A stretch of DNA of 18,329 nucleotides from CAZADH01 sp964483805 (GTDB lineage Bacteria; Muiribacteriota; Ozemobacteria; Ozemobacterales; Ozemobacteraceae), in the NCBI GenBank assembly GCA_964483805.1, contig CAZADH010000103.1, positions 1-18,329 on the forward strand. The letters run 5' to 3'. The notes beneath the pieces are model-generated. The model saw nothing but the letters and a program-made list of their open reading frames with translations, searched no databases and had not been told where the DNA came from. Within the stretch, counting starts at the first letter, position 1. Each line of letters starts with the position of its first letter. Shown here piece by piece: positions 1 to 7,471 of this stretch. Position numbers and translations under genes: made by a program.

Positions 1-570
1 ATGGCGAGTCATGCGCCGGCGAAACGTTTCGGGGGTGAACGCCGGCCGCCGTCGACCGAGGAAGAAGGCGGTGTGACCGGTCTGCCAGTCGACGGGCCGG
101 TCGAGCGCATCCCAGGCCTGGTCGGGCGGTACCGCGAGCGGCAGCGGACGCGGGAACGGACGCGGGGCCCGGCTCCGCGATGACCCCCGCGCGAACACAT
201 CCCAGTGCATCGCCTGGTACTTCTTGCCGTGCGGCGTCTCGCGCAAACGCAGATACGTGGCCTCGGACTCATACGCCACCAGCGCGATTTCACCGGGGAT
301 GTCGGCCGCGCTCGAGGCCGGTGGGATCACGACCAGATACGCAATCAGGCCTTCGCCTCCATGCGTGGCCGGGGTCGCCGGCACGAAGACGTCCTGCAAC
401 TGCTGCACAAAACGTGTCGGCGCGAGTTCCTCGCGGGCCCAGCCGCGCCAGAAACGATAATACGGAGTATTGACAATCGGCTCCGCCGCCATGGTCGGCG
501 CCGCCACGGCGCCAAGCAGCACCAGTGCCAGGATTTTCGCACAACGACACGGATTGGTGTGCATGTTCAT
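1..570 (-). CDS. Exported protein of unknown function, partial (C-terminus beyond left edge)
   Basis: The reading frame opens with ATG at 570 and stays open for 190 codons to base 1, so the C-terminus lies outside the window. A GGGGGAGG Shine-Dalgarno lies about 11 bases upstream; a second in-frame ATG two codons later is an alternative start. Residues 1-30 form a signal peptide: a short polar start with Cys and Arg-Cys, a hydrophobic core (ILALVLLGAVAAP) and a likely cleavage after the Ala-rich segment near residue 29. The mature part starts PIVNTPYYRFWRGW and is a mixed soluble domain with no TM segment. A Pro/Arg-rich stretch (around residues 131-150) may be a linker. I recognise no family or catalytic motif. 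Opposite-strand frames here lack signal peptide, RBS and typical composition. The function is unknown, but export is well supported. Confidence 0.7.
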   Translation of the reverse strand, partial: MNMHTNPCRCAKILALVLLGAVAAPTMAAEPIVNTPYYRFWRGWAREELAPTRFVQQLQDVFVPATPATHGGEGLIAYLVVIPPASSAADIPGEIALVAYESEATYLRLRETPHGKKYQAMHWDVFARGSSRSRAPRPFPRPLPLAVPPDQAWDALDRPVDWQTGHTAFFLGRRRPAFTPETFRRRMTRH

Positions 571-603
571 GATTCAGACGACCTCCCCCAAACTTACTCG
601 GTG

Positions 604-641
604 GTTATTCGGCGACACGATAGTTATTCGGTGACATGATC
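604..641. promoter_or_regulatory. Two near-identical 19-bp tandem repeats upstream of the exported-protein gene
   Basis: Bases 604-622 and 623-641 are two abutting copies of a 19-base unit beginning GTTATTCGG. They match at 16 of 19 positions. A degenerate part of the unit (CTTACTCGG) continues towards the gene just before base 604. On the minus strand this reads CCGAATAAC twice, then CCGAGTAAG, 35-70 bases upstream of the start at 570. The position suits a tandem operator or a promoter-proximal protein-binding site for that gene. No regulator is identified. Confidence 0.35.
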
Positions 642-654
642 CGGATTAATTCAC

Positions 655-671
655 GTCGACGTCCCGTCGAC
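655..671. other. Short perfect hairpin downstream of glpT
   Basis: GTCGACG (655-661) and CGTCGAC (665-671) form a 7-bp stem with a TCC loop, 56 bases past the stop codon of the minus-strand GlpT-type gene. There is no clear T-run after it on the minus strand, so it is at best a weak or Rho-assisted terminator. It could equally be an operator for the neighbouring exported-protein gene. Confidence 0.3.
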
Positions 672-726
672 ATTGACCGGCAAACCCGATCTGCACGGGC
701 GAGGTCCACCCGGACACCGCCAACGA

Positions 727-2103
727 TTACGCCTGCGGCTTGATCCGCCAGGTGAAAGCCAGCAGAATGATGGCCATCACCGTGCAACCGAGAATGGCAT
801 AGAACACCGATGGCCAACCGTGGTGTTGCGCCAGGTAACCGATACCCTGCGCCTGCACCGTGCTGCCCAGATAACCGAACAGGCCGACAAACCCGGCCGC
901 CGTGCCAACCGCCTTTTTCGAAGTCAGATCGAGCGCGGCCACGCCCAATAGCATCACGGGCGGATAGACAAAGAAGCCGATGATGCCCATCAGGGCCATG
1001 TCGATCCAGAGATGGCCCGGCGGATTGAGCAGAATGCCGAGAAATGCGAAGAAGATCGGAATCATGCACAACAGACTGACCATGCCGCGTCGCCCCGACA
1101 ACCGATCGGACAACCAGCCGATCAGCAACGTGCTCGGAATGCCCGCCAGCTCGAGATACATCGTCGACGCGCCACCATCGAGAATCGACGCACCCTTGAC
1201 CTCTTTCAAATAGGTCGGACCCCAGGTCAGCATCGCATACCGCGTGATGTAGACGAAGAAATTGGCGCAGGCGAACAACCATAAATACTTATTACTGACA
1301 ATGTATTTCGTGAACAACTCACGGGTCGACAACTCTTCCTCATGGTATTCGCGGTTCTCGGGATGGTCGTCTTTGTAATCCTCGATCGGCGGCAGCCCCT
1401 CCGATTGCGGCGTGTCGGCGAGACCAAAATACAGCACCACCGCGCTCAACAGCGCCAACACCCCGGGAACGTAGAACGCCGACTGCCAGCCTAGTCGCGA
1501 TGCGACATACGCTGTCAATACGCCAGCAATCGCCCCGCCCACATTGTGCGAAATGTTCCAGACGGCAAACACCGTGCCGCGTTCGCGCAGGCTGAACCAG
1601 TGCCCCATCGACCGCCCGCACGGCCCCCAACCACCGCCCTGCACAAACCCGTTGAGGGTCCAGAGAAACAGGTGCATGTGATACGACGTCGACGCCGAGA
1701 ACAGGAGGTTGAACACCCCCGTGAGCACCAACGCGAACGACATGAACACCCGCGGGTTCGACCGGTCGGAAATCGCGCCCATGAGCAGTTTGCCAACACC
1801 GTAGGCGATCGAGGTCGCGGCCAGGATCGTCCCGAGCATCGTCTTGTCGTAGACCAGCGCCGAGCCCACCTCTTTGGCGACCGGCGACAGGTTGTTGCGC
1901 ACGATGTAGAAGATCGCGTAGCCAAAGAAGGTCGACGACAGGATGCGCCAACGCATCTGGGTGTAGAGCTGGTCGACCTTCTCGGCGGCCACTCGGGGAA
2001 TGTGCGGTGCCGGCGCAAACAACCGCCGCAACCAACCCGATGGCGCTGGCTGGGGTGCAGCAGACGTTGTATTCACGTATGACTCGACCGGCCTTTCCGA
2101 CAC
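727..2103 (-). CDS. glpT: GlpT-type MFS organophosphate:phosphate antiporter (OPA family)
   Basis: This 458-residue inner-membrane transporter of the organophosphate:Pi antiporter family would exchange glycerol-3-phosphate, or a related phosphate ester, for inorganic phosphate. The family pattern is strong throughout: FFGYAIFYIVRNN in TM1, then ISDRSNPRVF, the motif around GGGWGPCGRSMGHW, WNISHNVGG, DTPQSEGLPPIEDYK in the central loop, and AAGFVGLFGYLG near the C-terminus. By comparison with E. coli GlpT, the two phosphate-binding arginines are Arg69 and Arg288 and the conserved histidine is His186; all are present. The N-terminus is about 25 residues longer than in E. coli GlpT. The start is GTG with only a weak AGG upstream, so the first few residues are uncertain. 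Related OPA members (UhpT, UhpC, PgtP) are possible, but the central-loop sequence points to GlpT. No glp catabolic gene lies in the window. Confidence 0.9.
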   Translation of the reverse strand: MSERPVESYVNTTSAAPQPAPSGWLRRLFAPAPHIPRVAAEKVDQLYTQMRWRILSSTFFGYAIFYIVRNNLSPVAKEVGSALVYDKTMLGTILAATSIAYGVGKLLMGAISDRSNPRVFMSFALVLTGVFNLLFSASTSYHMHLFLWTLNGFVQGGGWGPCGRSMGHWFSLRERGTVFAVWNISHNVGGAIAGVLTAYVASRLGWQSAFYVPGVLALLSAVVLYFGLADTPQSEGLPPIEDYKDDHPENREYHEEELSTRELFTKYIVSNKYLWLFACANFFVYITRYAMLTWGPTYLKEVKGASILDGGASTMYLELAGIPSTLLIGWLSDRLSGRRGMVSLLCMIPIFFAFLGILLNPPGHLWIDMALMGIIGFFVYPPVMLLGVAALDLTSKKAVGTAAGFVGLFGYLGSTVQAQGIGYLAQHHGWPSVFYAILGCTVMAIILLAFTWRIKPQA

Positions 2104-2166
2104 CCTGACAGCGATAACACCGGAGCTGTCACGATGCGTTGTTGAGCAGATGAACCGCGACCCTTG

Positions 2167-2195
2167 AGGCTAGAGCAGAGTCGCCCGGGGGTCAA
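2167..2195 (-). promoter_or_regulatory. Possible sigma70-type promoter for glpT
   Basis: On the minus strand, TTGACC (2190-2195) is followed after 17 bases by TAGCCT (2167-2172). The -35 is good and the -10 is poor (three of six consensus positions). It lies in the 118-base gap between the nucleotidase stop and the glpT start. Read-through from the upstream gene is also possible. Confidence 0.25.
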
Positions 2196-2221
2196 CAAAT
2201 TCCGCACGCCCGGGTCTCAAA

Positions 2222-3997
2222 TCAATCACGGCCGGCCGGTTTGCGCGACGGCAGCCGCTCGATCGCCGGCGGCAGGAACGTGCGACGCTTCGGCGCCTTC
2301 GCCGCAATGGTGCCATCCCGGCGGACCTTGGCGATCATCGCCTCGCGCAACACGATCCCCGTACGCACCACCTCGGTCGCATCGGCCCATGCCGGGTAGT
2401 CACCGCCGCCGTTGAAGCGGAAGTTGGCCACCACCACGCGCAACCGCTCGTCGGCACCGATCTCGCGCCCCTTACGACGCATCGACACCACTCGCTGCCC
2501 CACGGGTCGCCGCAGATCGATGGTCTGCTCGACACCGGCGGCGACATCGCAGTTGAAGTAGAACACGTCGCCGCTGATGAGGTCGCCGAGGTTGTCCTGA
2601 TCGTCCCACGGCCCAAAGAAACGGGTCGAGTGTTCGAGGATCTGCCGCAGTTGCGCGCCAGTCACCGTTGCCGTCACCAGCGTGTTGTCGAAGATGACGA
2701 GACGATGCAGATCCCGCACCGTGATCGTTCCGGTCGCGATCGACACGGCACCGAGCGGCAGCGCTGTCAACGCCACGTCGGCACCGGTGGCTTCGAGCAT
2801 CGCGCTCAGCGCCAGTTCGGTCAGCGAATTGTCGGCGAACGCCGCTCCCCACGCCGACAAAGCAACCGGCGTCGTGCCGATCGGTGTGCGCAACCAATCC
2901 TCGGTCGCCTGCCGATACGGGTCGGCCAGGGCCAGGATGGTGGGATCGGGCGTCGCACCTTCGGGAACCGCGAGCACCCGCCCGGAGCGGCCGACGACGC
3001 GCCATCGCCCACCCGCCAACCGTTCCAGATCGAAGTCGAGGCAGGCCAGGTGCGTGCCATTGGCCCGCGGTTGCACCACGGGAATGCCGGCGACGGTCGA
3101 CGCCACCGCCGCATGCGTGTGGCCGAGCACGATGCCGTCGACACCCGGAATCGCCGCCGGGATGCGTTCACCGATGCTGCCCTCGTAGGGCGGGAAATTG
3201 GCGAGTTCTCCAGTTTCGGGATGCACACCCATGCCCAGGTGGGCGGCGACCACCACCAGATCGACGCCGCGGGCCCGCACGTCAGCCACCGCTGCCCACA
3301 ACGCCAACAGCGGATCGACAAACGACGCCTGGCGATACGCCGCCGGGTCATTCCAGTGCGGCACACCAGGTGTCGTCGCTCCGACAATACCCACCCGAAC
3401 ACCTCCGACATTGCGGATGATCCAGGGGCTGAACAACGGCCCCTTGGTGCCGATGATGTTCGCCGACACCCAAGGGAACCCCGATTGTAAGCGCGCCATC
3501 TCGAAGTGCTGCCACCCGAAGTCGAAGTCGTGATTGCCGACGACCATGGCGCTGTAACCAAGATGGTTCATCGCGGCGATCATCGGGTTCGGCATCGTCG
3601 CCAGGCGTTTCTGCGCCACGTACGTCACCGGTGAACCGGCCAGCGTGTCGCCGACATCGATGAGCAGACGGTTCGGTTGAGCCCGGGTCAACGAGGCGAT
3701 CATCGGCGCCAGCAGTGCCAATCCGCGCGTTGATGGCCGGTTGCCCAGATGGTCGGTGCCGTCGACCTCGCCGTGCAGATCGGAGGTCGCCAGGATCGAG
3801 ACTTTGACCGTCTCTTGCGTTCGACCGGTTCTGGCCTCTTTGGCGAAGCCGATCCCGAAGCCCATAAAAACACCGAAAACCACCCACAGAAGGCACGACA
3901 CCGCGACACACCGCACCCCAAGACGCTTCGCCGCCGTACGTGGGACCCACGATGAATTGGCCAATCCGAGCGCCGATCGAGTTTGAATCACGTTCAT
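2222..3997 (-). CDS. Secreted CpdB/UshA-family nucleotidase (metallophosphoesterase + 5'-nucleotidase C-terminal domain)
   Basis: This 591-residue exported phosphoesterase should release phosphate from extracellular nucleotides or 2',3'-cyclic nucleotides. After a signal/anchor segment (about residues 28-52), the calcineurin-like metal site is complete: DLH (73-75), GD (116-117), GNHD (154-157), His253 and GHTH (292-295). The 5'-nucleotidase C-terminal domain follows (about 370-545), with IFDNTLV, YFNCDVAAGV and the substrate-loop-like NFRFNGGGDYP. The YFNCDVAAGV..TIDL block resembles CpdB and YfkN more than UshA. The C-terminal tail is basic. Start: GGGAGG ends only one base before the ATG at 3997, whereas the GTG at 3991 (third codon) has an ideal 7-base spacing and may be the true start. 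The N-terminal region before the hydrophobic segment is unusually long. It is transcribed away from the OB-fold operon. Confidence 0.88.
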   Translation of the reverse strand: MNVIQTRSALGLANSSWVPRTAAKRLGVRCVAVSCLLWVVFGVFMGFGIGFAKEARTGRTQETVKVSILATSDLHGEVDGTDHLGNRPSTRGLALLAPMIASLTRAQPNRLLIDVGDTLAGSPVTYVAQKRLATMPNPMIAAMNHLGYSAMVVGNHDFDFGWQHFEMARLQSGFPWVSANIIGTKGPLFSPWIIRNVGGVRVGIVGATTPGVPHWNDPAAYRQASFVDPLLALWAAVADVRARGVDLVVVAAHLGMGVHPETGELANFPPYEGSIGERIPAAIPGVDGIVLGHTHAAVASTVAGIPVVQPRANGTHLACLDFDLERLAGGRWRVVGRSGRVLAVPEGATPDPTILALADPYRQATEDWLRTPIGTTPVALSAWGAAFADNSLTELALSAMLEATGADVALTALPLGAVSIATGTITVRDLHRLVIFDNTLVTATVTGAQLRQILEHSTRFFGPWDDQDNLGDLISGDVFYFNCDVAAGVEQTIDLRRPVGQRVVSMRRKGREIGADERLRVVVANFRFNGGGDYPAWADATEVVRTGIVLREAMIAKVRRDGTIAAKAPKRRTFLPPAIERLPSRKPAGRD

Positions 3998-4023
3998 GCC
4001 TCCCGAATCGAGATGTGACGGTC

Positions 4024-4051
4024 ATCATACCGCACAATCGATCGTGGTCAC
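4024..4051 (-). promoter_or_regulatory. Candidate promoter for the nucleotidase gene
   Basis: On the minus strand, GTGACC (4046-4051) and TATGAT (4024-4029) are separated by 16 bases. The -10 matches consensus at five of six positions and the -35 at four. Transcription would start near 4017, giving a leader of about 20 bases that contains the GGGAGG Shine-Dalgarno. Confidence 0.45.
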
Positions 4052-4211
4052 GCCCGTCAGTCGGATCAAGACTCATTGGGCCGGGCGCAACCGTCAACAC
4101 TGTGACCCCGCGTCCGGCGAGGGGGTGGCGTCCTGTTCCAGCACGAGACGCAGCCCGGATACAGAACGGCCGCCAAGAAAAAACACAAACAGGTAAATCG
4201 GCACGCGGTCT

Positions 4212-4219
4212 GCTACAAT
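4212..4219 (+). promoter_or_regulatory. Candidate extended -10 promoter for the OB-fold/DUF112/YdjM operon
   Basis: The bases GCTACAAT preceded by T give an extended -10 of the form TGnTACAAT (4211-4219). No clear TTGACA-like -35 lies 16-18 bases upstream, as is common for extended -10 promoters. Transcription would begin near 4226, right at the first leader stem-loop. Confidence 0.4.
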
Positions 4220-4228
4220 TTCAGGAAA

Positions 4229-4314
4229 GCGGTGCCCCTTGTCCTGTCTTTGCAAAGGGGTGCACCGCGGCAGGCAACCAGCGATCGACCCGTGCCGGCT
4301 GACCAGGCGCACGG
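4229..4314 (+). promoter_or_regulatory. Structured 5' leader with two stem-loops upstream of the OB-fold operon
   Basis: Stem 1 pairs GCGGTG and CCCCTT (4229-4240) with AAGGGG (4255-4260) and CACCGC (4263-4268). It has a two-base bulge (4261-4262) and a 14-base loop. Stem 2 pairs CCGTGC (4290-4295) with GCACGG (4309-4314). Both would sit in the roughly 110-base untranslated leader before the ATG at 4340, and the GGAGG at 4331-4335 lies outside both stems. I do not recognise a known riboswitch class. An attenuator, a protein-binding leader or simple 5'-end stabilisation are possible. Confidence 0.4.
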
Positions 4315-4339
4315 CCAGCAAACAACAAGCGGAGGCACT

Positions 4340-6109
4340 ATGAGCGAGACCAACAAACCCGAGATTCTACCCACCGGCGAGGGTATCATCTGCCCAAGCT
4401 GCGGCAAGTGGGTGGGCGCGTACGAGACGTGTCCGCACTGTCAAGCCGTCGTCGAAAAACGGCTACCGATCATCTACATCAAACGATTTGCGATCTTCGG
4501 CACGCTCATTGGCTTGGCTCTCATGTGGTACGCCGCCCTGCAACGCGAAGTGCCGTTGGTTAAGATCGGCGAACTGAAGCCGCAGCACAACATGGCCCTG
4601 ATTCGCTGCGTGGGCAAGGTCACCGAGGTCAAGTTCTACGACCAGAAGAACTCTTTTCACATCAAGGTCGACGACGACACCGGCATGCTGTCGCTGTCGG
4701 GTTTCGACAAGCTCAAGAAGTTCCGCGCCCACTTCGGCGATGGATTCCCGGCCGAGGGCGACCAGGTCGAAGTCGTTGGCAACCTGAGCATCTCCGAGAA
4801 GTTCGGCGAATCGATGTTTGTCTCCGACCCGCGCCGGATCAAGATCGTCAAGAAATTCGACCCGCAGCCGGTCACCATCGAGAACATCGACCTCGACTCC
4901 CGCGGCAGCGTCTACCGCGTGCGGGTCAAAGTCGCCGCGACACGTAAATACCGTGTAGGCACATCGGTCACCGTGAAAGACAACACCGGTTCGATCGAAC
5001 TGACCGTCTTCGACACCGAAGTCCCGATGATTGCAGACGCCAAGGTGCGTGAAGACCTGTTCGTCGTCGGCAACGAGTTCGAAATTGTGGTATTGGTCGA
5101 CGCCTACAAAGGCAAGCCTCAGTTGCGCCTGCACCAACCCGAACGCCCGGGTTCAGTGCGCAAGGTTGCGGGGTCCGGCATCGCCGACGGCGGCAGCGCC
5201 GCCAAGACCAACGCGCCCCCGGTCCTGAAGGCAGCGCAGGTCACCACCGAACGTCAGCATGAAGTCGTCGTCGTGGTCGGCACGGTCAAAGCCATCAAGG
5301 AGTTCCCGTTCGGCACCAGCGTCGATCTCGTCGACGAAACCGGCACGGTCAACGTGTGGCTGCGCGACTTCATGCGCAAAGACGTGCAACCGGGCCTGGT
5401 GAAAGAAGGCGCAGGTCTGCGCGTCACGGGTGAAATCAGCAACTTCAAAGAACGCTTGCAGGTGCAACCGCAGAGCGCCGCCGACGTGAAGAGCGAGAAC
5501 GTGCCGGCGCCGGCGACTCCGGCCACGCCAACCGGATCCGGCAGCAACGCCGGGGCAGCTTCGCCCGCAGGCGCGGCCGTGTCTCCCGCACCCACACCGG
5601 TTCCCACGCCAACGTCTGCGCCGTCACCGGCCCCGGCCGCGGGTTCCGGGTCGGGCTCCCCCGCAGCGACTGGTGCTCAAACCGCGGCTCCGGCCAACAC
5701 TGGCACACCGACAGTTCTCAAGGCCACCCAGGTCACCGATGCCCAACTCAAGCAGGTCGTGGTCGTCGTCGGCACCGTCAAATCGACCAAGGAGTTCCCG
5801 TTTGGCACCAGCGTCGATCTGATCGATGACACGGGCATCATCAACGTCTGGCTGCGCGACTTCATGCGCAAAGACGTCCCGGCCGACCTGATCAAGGAAG
5901 GTTCTGGACTGCGCGTCACCGGCGAGGTCAGCAAGTTTAAGGACCGCTTGCAGGTGCAACCGCAGAACGCGAGCGACCTCGTGAAGGAAGCGTCTCCACC
6001 GCCGCCGGTCGCCGTTCCCGCCGACGCCACAGCAACCGGTTCACCGGCAACACCAACCGGCAGCGGGTCCGGCAGTGCAGCGGCCAGTGGTTCGGCCGCT
6101 GGTCGCTGA
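4340..6109 (+). CDS. Zinc-ribbon, single-TM protein with four extracytoplasmic OB-fold domains
   Basis: This 589-residue protein matches no single family I know. In order: a CPSC...CPHC zinc ribbon (Cys18, 21, 31, 34), a basic segment, one TM helix (about 50-67), then four beta-rich OB-fold-like domains at about 85-170, 176-266, 295-385 and 459-550. The domains share patterns such as GKVTEVK..., DDTG, G..VEVVG and LRVTGEVS..LQVQPQ. A Pro/Ala/Thr/Ser/Gly linker (386-458) separates domains 3 and 4, and a similar tail ends the protein. Positive charges before the TM place the ribbon inside and the OB-folds outside. OB-folds of this kind occur in nucleic-acid-binding and secreted nuclease proteins such as YhcR, but I see no nuclease motif, so ligand and role are inference. 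Start: GGAGG lies 4 bases before ATG 4340; an in-frame ATG at 4232 lies inside the leader stem and lacks a Shine-Dalgarno. It is first in an operon, 12 bases before the permease. Confidence 0.82.
   Translation: MSETNKPEILPTGEGIICPSCGKWVGAYETCPHCQAVVEKRLPIIYIKRFAIFGTLIGLALMWYAALQREVPLVKIGELKPQHNMALIRCVGKVTEVKFYDQKNSFHIKVDDDTGMLSLSGFDKLKKFRAHFGDGFPAEGDQVEVVGNLSISEKFGESMFVSDPRRIKIVKKFDPQPVTIENIDLDSRGSVYRVRVKVAATRKYRVGTSVTVKDNTGSIELTVFDTEVPMIADAKVREDLFVVGNEFEIVVLVDAYKGKPQLRLHQPERPGSVRKVAGSGIADGGSAAKTNAPPVLKAAQVTTERQHEVVVVVGTVKAIKEFPFGTSVDLVDETGTVNVWLRDFMRKDVQPGLVKEGAGLRVTGEISNFKERLQVQPQSAADVKSENVPAPATPATPTGSGSNAGAASPAGAAVSPAPTPVPTPTSAPSPAPAAGSGSGSPAATGAQTAAPANTGTPTVLKATQVTDAQLKQVVVVVGTVKSTKEFPFGTSVDLIDDTGIINVWLRDFMRKDVPADLIKEGSGLRVTGEVSKFKDRLQVQPQNASDLVKEASPPPPVAVPADATATGSPATPTGSGSGSAAASGSAAGR
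5222..5968 (+). repeat. Intragenic duplication of an OB-fold module
   Basis: The segment encoding residues 295-379 (5222-5476) recurs 492 bases downstream at residues 459-543 (5714-5968). By my alignment about 61 of 85 residues are identical, including KEFPFGTSVDL and VWLRDFMRKDV. The linker after each copy also repeats a PATPTGSGS motif, so the duplicated unit included its linker. Domains 1 and 2 are much more diverged. Confidence 0.85.
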
Positions 6110-6121
6110 GAGGAGGACCGC

Positions 6122-7462
6122 ATGGAGTTCTTCACCATTCTCGGTTACACCCTCCTGGGCACCCTCATTGGTGCGTTTTTCTCGATCTTCCCATCGTTGC
6201 ACGTTTACAACGTCGCCGGCATCGTCCTGGTGCTCTGGATGGCGATCGGTGACTCGATGGCGCACTCCGCGGTCGGGCCGTTCTTCATCTCAATGATCAC
6301 GGCGTTCGCCTTCCTCAACACCATCCCGATGACCTTCTTCGGCGCGCCGGATGAATCGGCGCAGGTCACGATCCTGCCCAACACCATTTACTTCATGCGC
6401 GGGCGAGGTTACGAAGCGGCAGTTGTTCAGGGTCTGGGCGGGCTGCTCGGCATTCTGCTGATGATTGTCCTGACCCCGGTGTTTTACTTTGTATTGCCGA
6501 CCGCCGACATCATCCTGTCGTCGCACATGCACTGGCTCATCATTCTCGTCGTGGCCTTTCTCATTCTCAGCGAATGGCCCAAGGGATGCGGTTTTGGTGC
6601 ATCACGCACCGATCGCTTCATGGAGGCCATGAGCAACGTTTTCGCCGGTACCTTCACCTGGATCGCCTCGGCGTTCCTGGGGATGATCATCCTGTCGAAG
6701 AGCCTGATCACCCACGAGATGGGCTTCCAGAACATCATGCCGGTCTTCGTCGGCCTGTTCGCCATTCCCTCGATTCTGCAAAACCTGGTGTCGAAACAGG
6801 CTGTCCCCAAGCAGCACATTTGCGAATCGATCGATGTCAATACAGGCGATATCGTCCGGTCATCGTTCGTGGGCACGGTCTCCGGGGCCATCTGCGGTTA
6901 CCTTCCCGCGGTGACGGCCGGTATCGGCTCGATCATCGCGTCGCACGCCACGGCGCTCGGTTTTCAGGCCCGGGGCGATATTCTGTTTATCCTCGGCGGT
7001 TCGATCACCAAGTTCCTCTATTACGTGGGTGCGTTCCTCCTCATCTTCGTGATCACCCCGCTCACCCCGGCTGGCGTCGGCAAGGGTGGCCTCAACGTCA
7101 TCCTGCGTCCGATCTTCACCGCCGAACCCGGAGATTACCTGATGGCGATTTCGGTCATTCTCGTATCGGGCGGCATCTCGTTCCTGATGTTGCTCTCCTT
7201 CTCGCGCTGGATCCTCTCCTGGGTCCACGAAGTCGACTATCGCGATCTCTACTGGGCCGCCTTCGTGGCCATCACCGCCATCGTGGCGGCCCTCACCGGC
7301 TTCCCGGGCCTGTTCACGATGCTGGTCGGCACCGCCATCGGTTGCATTCCGGTGTTCTATCACTCCAGACGAAGCAACTGCATGGGCGTATTGCTCATTC
7401 CGATCGCGCTCAACATGGCGGGCTATGGCGACCAGGTCGCGGCCCTGCTCGGCCTCTTGTAA
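6122..7462 (+). CDS. Archaeal-type DUF112 / TctA-like integral membrane permease
   Basis: This 446-residue, very hydrophobic protein has about ten to twelve TM helices. It fits the TctA superfamily (PF01970), and specifically the branch once called DUF112, best known from archaea. Markers are the N-terminal half-repeat around IFPSLHVYN (23-31), GAPDE (74-78), the LPNTIYFMRGRGYEA segment (85-99), and a second half-repeat GAICGYLPAVTAGIGS. Classical TctA is the large permease of tripartite tricarboxylate transporters and works with TctB and the binding protein TctC; neither is in this window. In both half-repeats the usual Pro-Gly of TctA is changed (Pro-Ser, Pro-Ala). It sits 12 bases after the OB-fold gene with a strong GAGAGGAGG, and 9 bases before the YdjM-like gene, so the three are almost certainly cotranscribed. 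The substrate is unknown. Confidence 0.8.
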   Translation: MEFFTILGYTLLGTLIGAFFSIFPSLHVYNVAGIVLVLWMAIGDSMAHSAVGPFFISMITAFAFLNTIPMTFFGAPDESAQVTILPNTIYFMRGRGYEAAVVQGLGGLLGILLMIVLTPVFYFVLPTADIILSSHMHWLIILVVAFLILSEWPKGCGFGASRTDRFMEAMSNVFAGTFTWIASAFLGMIILSKSLITHEMGFQNIMPVFVGLFAIPSILQNLVSKQAVPKQHICESIDVNTGDIVRSSFVGTVSGAICGYLPAVTAGIGSIIASHATALGFQARGDILFILGGSITKFLYYVGAFLLIFVITPLTPAGVGKGGLNVILRPIFTAEPGDYLMAISVILVSGGISFLMLLSFSRWILSWVHEVDYRDLYWAAFVAITAIVAALTGFPGLFTMLVGTAIGCIPVFYHSRRSNCMGVLLIPIALNMAGYGDQVAALLGLL

Positions 7463-7471
7463 GGAGCATTT

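Larger units (their letters stand above)
3998..4339. other. Divergent intergenic region between the nucleotidase gene and the OB-fold operon
   Basis: This 342-base gap separates two divergently transcribed units. It holds a candidate promoter for each direction and a structured leader on the plus strand, all listed separately. The middle part (about 4052-4210) shows no supported gene. Short open frames there lack a Shine-Dalgarno and recognisable protein content. Confidence 0.6.

Noticed and set aside
605..1282. Minus-strand open frame in another frame over the 3' end of glpT
   Set aside because: The sequence is low-hydrophobicity and Arg/Gly/Ser-rich, and glpT is continuous across the same bases with conserved motifs.
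4229..4314. Known riboswitch in the OB-fold operon leader
   Set aside because: I could not match the stems and loops to cobalamin, SAM, TPP, c-di-GMP, fluoride or other familiar motifs, so it is kept only as a structured leader.
4232..4339. Upstream in-frame ATG extending the OB-fold protein by 36 residues
   Set aside because: The extension starts inside the leader stem-loop, has no Shine-Dalgarno and reads as non-protein-like sequence. ATG 4340 has GGAGG 4 bases upstream.
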